Positions 5,510 through 8,217 of a stretch of 8,217 nucleotides of DNA are shown here, piece after piece; position 1 is the stretch's first letter, and each line of letters starts with the position of its first letter. This DNA comes from Lentimicrobium sp. (lineage in GTDB: Bacteria > Bacteroidota > Bacteroidia > Bacteroidales > Lentimicrobiaceae): positions 1-8,217 of the forward strand of contig JAAXUD010000099.1 of assembly GCA_013336205.1 (NCBI GenBank). The letters are read 5' to 3'. Under the pieces are notes generated by a model. That model was given only the letters and a program-made list of their open reading frames with translations, was not told the DNA's origin and did no database searches. A program made the position numbers and the translations under genes.

Positions 5510-7630
5510 ATGCCTTTCAGGAAGATTCATAGTTACTTTCCCTTTCCAAAGCTTTTCAGAATGCTGATTTTCTTGTCGATCGGGCTACAGCTTATTGTTA
5601 TATCTCAGATGTATTTTTTCAGACGAGATATTTTCAGCGACCCTGTTTTAGTTATGATACGCCTTTTCCGCGGTACGGTTTTATCGTTCCTGGCCGGAAT
5701 AATCATGGCGTATCCTTTCCTGAACCTTATCCGTTATCTTAATGTCAGTCTTCCATGGAAAAGCAAGGCAATAAAAAGATTCTGTATTCAATTTCCACTT
5801 GCAATAGGGGTTGGCTTACTTATTACACCGGTAATTCTGATACCGGCAGGTTTGATTTTTGCTATGGAGTATGATTTCCAAACACTTATCAATAATTCAT
5901 ATTACCTTATCGTATTAAGCCTTTTTCTGATGGTTATCCTGGAAGCATTAATGTACCTGGAAGAGGGTTCCATTGCAAAAATCAAGGCTGATAATTTTGA
6001 AAAAGACCTTAGTGTTGAAGCTGCCAGTAAAGCGATACTCGAAGTAAAAGCTCAACTGGAAGAGGAGAAAACCATAGCTGCTTTGCACATGATTGAACAG
6101 GAGAAATTACTAAACCGGAATCTGGAGCAGGAAATCAGGAAGCGGGAAATTTTGGTTAAAGAGTTGGATGAAAGCAGGGCGCAATTAAATAATATAATGT
6201 CAAACCTGGTTGGTGCTGCCTACCGGTGTCAATTCGACGAAAGCTATACAGTAAAATACATCAGCGAAAAAATCTTTGATATTTCAGGCTACCCTCCCTC
6301 AGACTTCAGTAATAATGCAGTGCGATCTTATGCTTCCATTATTCATCCCGAGGACACAGAAATATGTAGAACAAATATCACTGAAGCATCAAAAAATGAA
6401 ACTTCTTATGATTTCGAATACCGGATTATCCACCGCAACGGCAATGTTGTATGGGTTAATGAAAATGGAAAGGGTATTTTTGAGAAAAATGGAGAAGTTG
6501 CTTATCTGGATGGAATTATCATTGATGTGACAAGAAGAAAAGAGGCCGAATTGGCCATAGCTGAGAGTGAGAGAAACTATAAAGACTTAATGGATTTTCT
6601 ACCTCAACCCATTTTTGAAATGAACCTCGAGGGTAAGATAATCCTTAGCAACAAAGCGGGAGACGACTTTTTTGGACCGCTCCCTGATAATCCAGATGAA
6701 AAAGTTTCTGCATTGGATTGCTTTATTAAAGAAGATATCCCACGTATTATTGAGAATTTCAGGAAGTCAAGCCTGGGCATAAAAACGGAACCTGGCGAAT
6801 TTACCGCCATTAAAAAGGATGGAACGCTATGCCCTGTTATGGTATTCGGAAATCCTATTATACGTAATAATAAAATTGTCGGTCGCAGAGGTATTATAAT
6901 TGATATTTCGGAACGGAAAAACTATGAGGTCAGTTTGCTTGATGCAAAAAATGAACTCGAGCAGATTAACAATAACCTTGAACAAATAGTGACCGACCGG
7001 ACGAAAGAGCTCACCGAAACGAATAATGAACTATTAAAAGTTCAGAAGGAAAACCTGCAGTCGCAAATTGAAATACTTAAGCAACAAGTCAACCCGCATT
7101 TTTTATTCAATAGTTTAAATGTGCTTTCCGGCCTGATAACAGTGGATGTTAACAAAGCCCAGTTATTTATCGATGAGTTTTCGCAGATATACCGGTATGT
7201 ACTCGAAACCATCGAACAGCCGGTTACCAGCTTAAGCAAGGAAATTAATTTTATGCATTCGTACCTCTTTCTTCAGCAGATACGTTACGGCGAAAATCTC
7301 ACATTTTCGGTTACTATTCCTGCCGGATTACTCGAAATGGTAGTGCCGCCCCTGTCGCTGCAGGTGATACTCGAAAACGCAATTAAGCATAATATTGTGA
7401 ATGAATCGAATCCGCTGTTGATCGAGATTTTCACTGACGGTCAGTTCCTTGTGGTGAAAAACAACCTTCAACCCAAAATTTCCGCCCCGGTATCCACCGG
7501 ACTGGGATTGAAAAATCTGGTAAAAAGATATGCGCTGATTACAGATATGGTACCTTCATTCAAAGTGGAGACCAACCATTATATCGCCAGAATTCCCCTT
7601 ATAGATACAGAAAATGAAGAACAGACTTAA
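5510..7630 (+). CDS. LytS-type membrane sensor histidine kinase with two PAS domains
   Basis: The 706-residue product has four predicted membrane helices (about 16-36, 47-70, 91-119, 128-149), then a coiled coil (about 155-225). Next come a PAS_3-like domain (about 226-343; GYPPSDF at 260-266, FEYRIIHRNGNVVWV at 302-316) and a second PAS domain (about 355-470). A second coiled coil (about 474-520) leads to the His_kinase core with QQVNPHFLFNSLN (525-537) and H530 as phosphoacceptor. The ATPase region keeps the N-box ENAIKHN (622-628), NNLQPK (651-656) and the G-box STGLGLKNL (662-670). All catalytic landmarks are present, so it should be active. Kinases of this class normally phosphorylate an adjacent LytTR response regulator, but none is intact here. 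The gene lies 39 bases after the mannosidase gene and may be co-transcribed with it. The signal sensed is unknown. The start has no Shine-Dalgarno site, as is usual here. Confidence 0.93.
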   Translation: MPFRKIHSYFPFPKLFRMLIFLSIGLQLIVISQMYFFRRDIFSDPVLVMIRLFRGTVLSFLAGIIMAYPFLNLIRYLNVSLPWKSKAIKRFCIQFPLAIGVGLLITPVILIPAGLIFAMEYDFQTLINNSYYLIVLSLFLMVILEALMYLEEGSIAKIKADNFEKDLSVEAASKAILEVKAQLEEEKTIAALHMIEQEKLLNRNLEQEIRKREILVKELDESRAQLNNIMSNLVGAAYRCQFDESYTVKYISEKIFDISGYPPSDFSNNAVRSYASIIHPEDTEICRTNITEASKNETSYDFEYRIIHRNGNVVWVNENGKGIFEKNGEVAYLDGIIIDVTRRKEAELAIAESERNYKDLMDFLPQPIFEMNLEGKIILSNKAGDDFFGPLPDNPDEKVSALDCFIKEDIPRIIENFRKSSLGIKTEPGEFTAIKKDGTLCPVMVFGNPIIRNNKIVGRRGIIIDISERKNYEVSLLDAKNELEQINNNLEQIVTDRTKELTETNNELLKVQKENLQSQIEILKQQVNPHFLFNSLNVLSGLITVDVNKAQLFIDEFSQIYRYVLETIEQPVTSLSKEINFMHSYLFLQQIRYGENLTFSVTIPAGLLEMVVPPLSLQVILENAIKHNIVNESNPLLIEIFTDGQFLVVKNNLQPKISAPVSTGLGLKNLVKRYALITDMVPSFKVETNHYIARIPLIDTENEEQT

Positions 7631-7674
7631 TCCGTGTAACATTAGAGTCGGATTAAAAAAAATCAGGTAATCCG
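7627..7674 (+). repeat. Three TAATCCG half-sites in alternating orientation at the kinase stop codon
   Basis: TTAATCCG (7627-7634, containing the kinase stop codon) is inverted as CGGATTAA (7649-7656) across a 14-base loop, an 8-base perfect stem. A third copy, TAATCCG, lies at 7668-7674, so the middle copy could pair with either neighbour. The first hairpin is followed by A residues rather than T residues, so it is not a canonical terminator on the plus strand. It could still protect the 3' end of the transcript or bind a protein. Confidence 0.5.
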
Positions 7675-7749
7675 TTGTTGATGATGAGCTGTTTTGTCTT
7701 GCAATATTACATTGCATATGTAGCCGATCTGTTTCCTATTGATATAGTG
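7656..7749 (+). pseudogene. Probable remnant of a LytTR-type response regulator N-terminus
   Basis: The frame from 7656 reads KKIR, a TAA stop (7668-7670), then SVVDDELFCLAIL (7671-7709). This matches the start of LytTR-class receivers, which typically read IRxxxVDDExxxLxxL with the same spacing from IR to the acidic DDE. About 33 bases after the DDE codons the similarity jumps to the next frame, LQYYIAYVADLFPIDIV (7699-7749), again like the family pattern of an amphipathic helix followed by P-x-I/L-x-I/V. It then ends in a stop at 7750-7752. So there is one in-frame stop and one frame change. The remaining 200-odd codons of a normal regulator are absent, as the next gene starts at 7889. It lies 25 bases after the kinase, exactly where a partner regulator is expected. 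The match is short and made by eye, so chance is not excluded. Confidence 0.4.
7700..7716. repeat. Inverted repeat TGCAAT-N5-ATTGCA
   Basis: TGCAAT (7700-7705) and ATTGCA (7711-7716) form a perfect 6-base inverted repeat with a 5-base spacer, a layout seen in dimeric-regulator operators. It overlaps the putative response-regulator remnant and may be chance. Confidence 0.3.
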
Positions 7750-7774
7750 TAAAGAATTATAGTCGACCCATAAT

Positions 7775-7794
7775 CCTATAGGTTGTGATATCAC
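7775..7794. repeat. Adjacent palindromes CCTATAGG and GTGATATCAC
   Basis: CCTATAGG (7775-7782) is a perfect 8-base palindrome, and GTGATATCAC (7785-7794) is a perfect 10-base palindrome two bases later. They lie about 40 bases upstream of the candidate promoter of the CPBP gene and could be an operator. No regulator can be named. Confidence 0.35.
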
Positions 7795-7833
7795 CCTTTC
7801 AACCCCTGAAGTTACACGCTCATCATAGTTTAC

Positions 7834-7864
7834 TTTTCGTGCCGGTTTAAGGCACCTAATTTTG
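7834..7864 (+). promoter_or_regulatory. Candidate promoter of the CPBP gene
   Basis: TAATTTTG (7857-7864) fits the Bacteroidota -7 consensus TAnnTTTG. TTTT at 7834-7837 is a near match to the -33 TTTG with a 19-base spacer. The spacer carries a small inverted repeat, GTGCC (7839-7843) and GGCAC (7851-7855), with a 7-base loop. Transcription would begin near 7871, giving a leader of under 20 bases. Confidence 0.5.
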
Positions 7865-7888
7865 CTTTCATAAATAATAATCTAAAAT

Positions 7889-8217
7889 ATGAAAGCCATT
7901 CAACCATCTATCAAAAGGGTTTATAAACCGGTAACATTCTTTGTATTAACGTTTCTTGTTACCTGGATATCCTGGTTTTTATCAGCGTACTTCAGCTTTC
8001 AGGAAAACAGCGAATCCATCTTTGTACTATTTATGCTGCCTGGTCTTATTGGCCCTTTTGCAATAGCCCTATGGATGATTTATAGCTCTGGAAATAAAGC
8101 ACTTAAGAAAAACTTTGTAAATAAGCTATTCAATCTGCGGTTAATAAAAGCTTCAGCCGTTCCGGCAATTTTATTGATAATGCCGGTGGCAGTGGTTTTA
8201 TCCATTCTGATTTCAAC
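7889..8217 (+). CDS. CPBP-family (CAAX protease-like) membrane protein, C-terminus cut by window edge
   Basis: The frame is open for 109 codons from the ATG at 7889 to the window edge. A hydrophobic helix at about 15-34 (FFVLTFLVTWISWFLSAY) and a second at about 45-66, whose GLIGPFAIAL stretch resembles the LxGPxIAA motif common in the family, are followed by a basic loop with KALKKNFVNKLFNLR (70-84). A third helix begins at about 89. This order is the usual N-terminal part of CPBP intramembrane glutamic endopeptidases and relatives. The catalytic EExxxR and HxxxN/F motifs would lie beyond the window, so neither activity nor completeness can be judged. It has its own candidate promoter and is probably not part of the kinase transcript. 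The family call is moderate, since it rests on the N-terminal third only. Confidence 0.65.
   Translation, partial: MKAIQPSIKRVYKPVTFFVLTFLVTWISWFLSAYFSFQENSESIFVLFMLPGLIGPFAIALWMIYSSGNKALKKNFVNKLFNLRLIKASAVPAILLIMPVAVVLSILIS

Noticed and set aside
7657..7662. Terminator formed by the TTAATCCG hairpin
   Set aside because: On the plus strand the stem is followed by A residues, not T residues, so it is not a canonical intrinsic terminator.
7785..7794. CRP-type operator (TGTGA-N6-TCACA)
   Set aside because: The GTGA and TCAC arms are only two bases apart, which does not fit the six-base spacing of CRP sites.

Overview
The window looks like a chromosomal segment of an environmental Bacteroidota, probably Bacteroidales-like. 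This rests on four things: promoter boxes of the TAnnTTTG type, AT-rich leaders that mostly lack Shine-Dalgarno sites, a membrane LytS-type histidine kinase, and a Crp/Fnr-type regulator without the cAMP contact residues. The taxonomic call is inference, because no marker gene is present.

Layout: 1-824 (minus) is the N-terminal part of an inner-membrane glycosyltransferase of the GT39/ArnT type, cut off by the window edge. Upstream of it on the same strand, 882-1577 encodes a Crp/Fnr-family regulator, and the two probably share a transcript. 1578-2101 is a 524-base gene-free region between divergent genes. It holds the probable promoters of both neighbours and a cluster of short tandem repeats, most with a 7-base period. 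2102-5470 (plus) encodes a large exported GH38-type alpha-mannosidase-like enzyme. Only 39 bases later, 5510-7630 encodes a four-TM, double-PAS, LytS-family sensor histidine kinase. 7631-7888 has no intact gene. It contains what looks like the decayed first ~30 codons of a LytTR-type response regulator, several palindromes, and the promoter of the last gene. 7889-8217 is the N-terminal part of a CPBP (CAAX-protease-like) membrane protein, cut off by the window edge.

Functionally, the exported mannosidase-like enzyme and the sensor kinase may be co-transcribed. No SusC/SusD pair or other polysaccharide-utilisation partner is visible. The kinase has all the residues expected for activity, but its usual partner, an adjacent LytTR response regulator, is missing as an intact gene. 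No clear candidate for an undescribed multi-gene system is visible. The most notable signals are the multi-family heptamer repeats and the response-regulator remnant.
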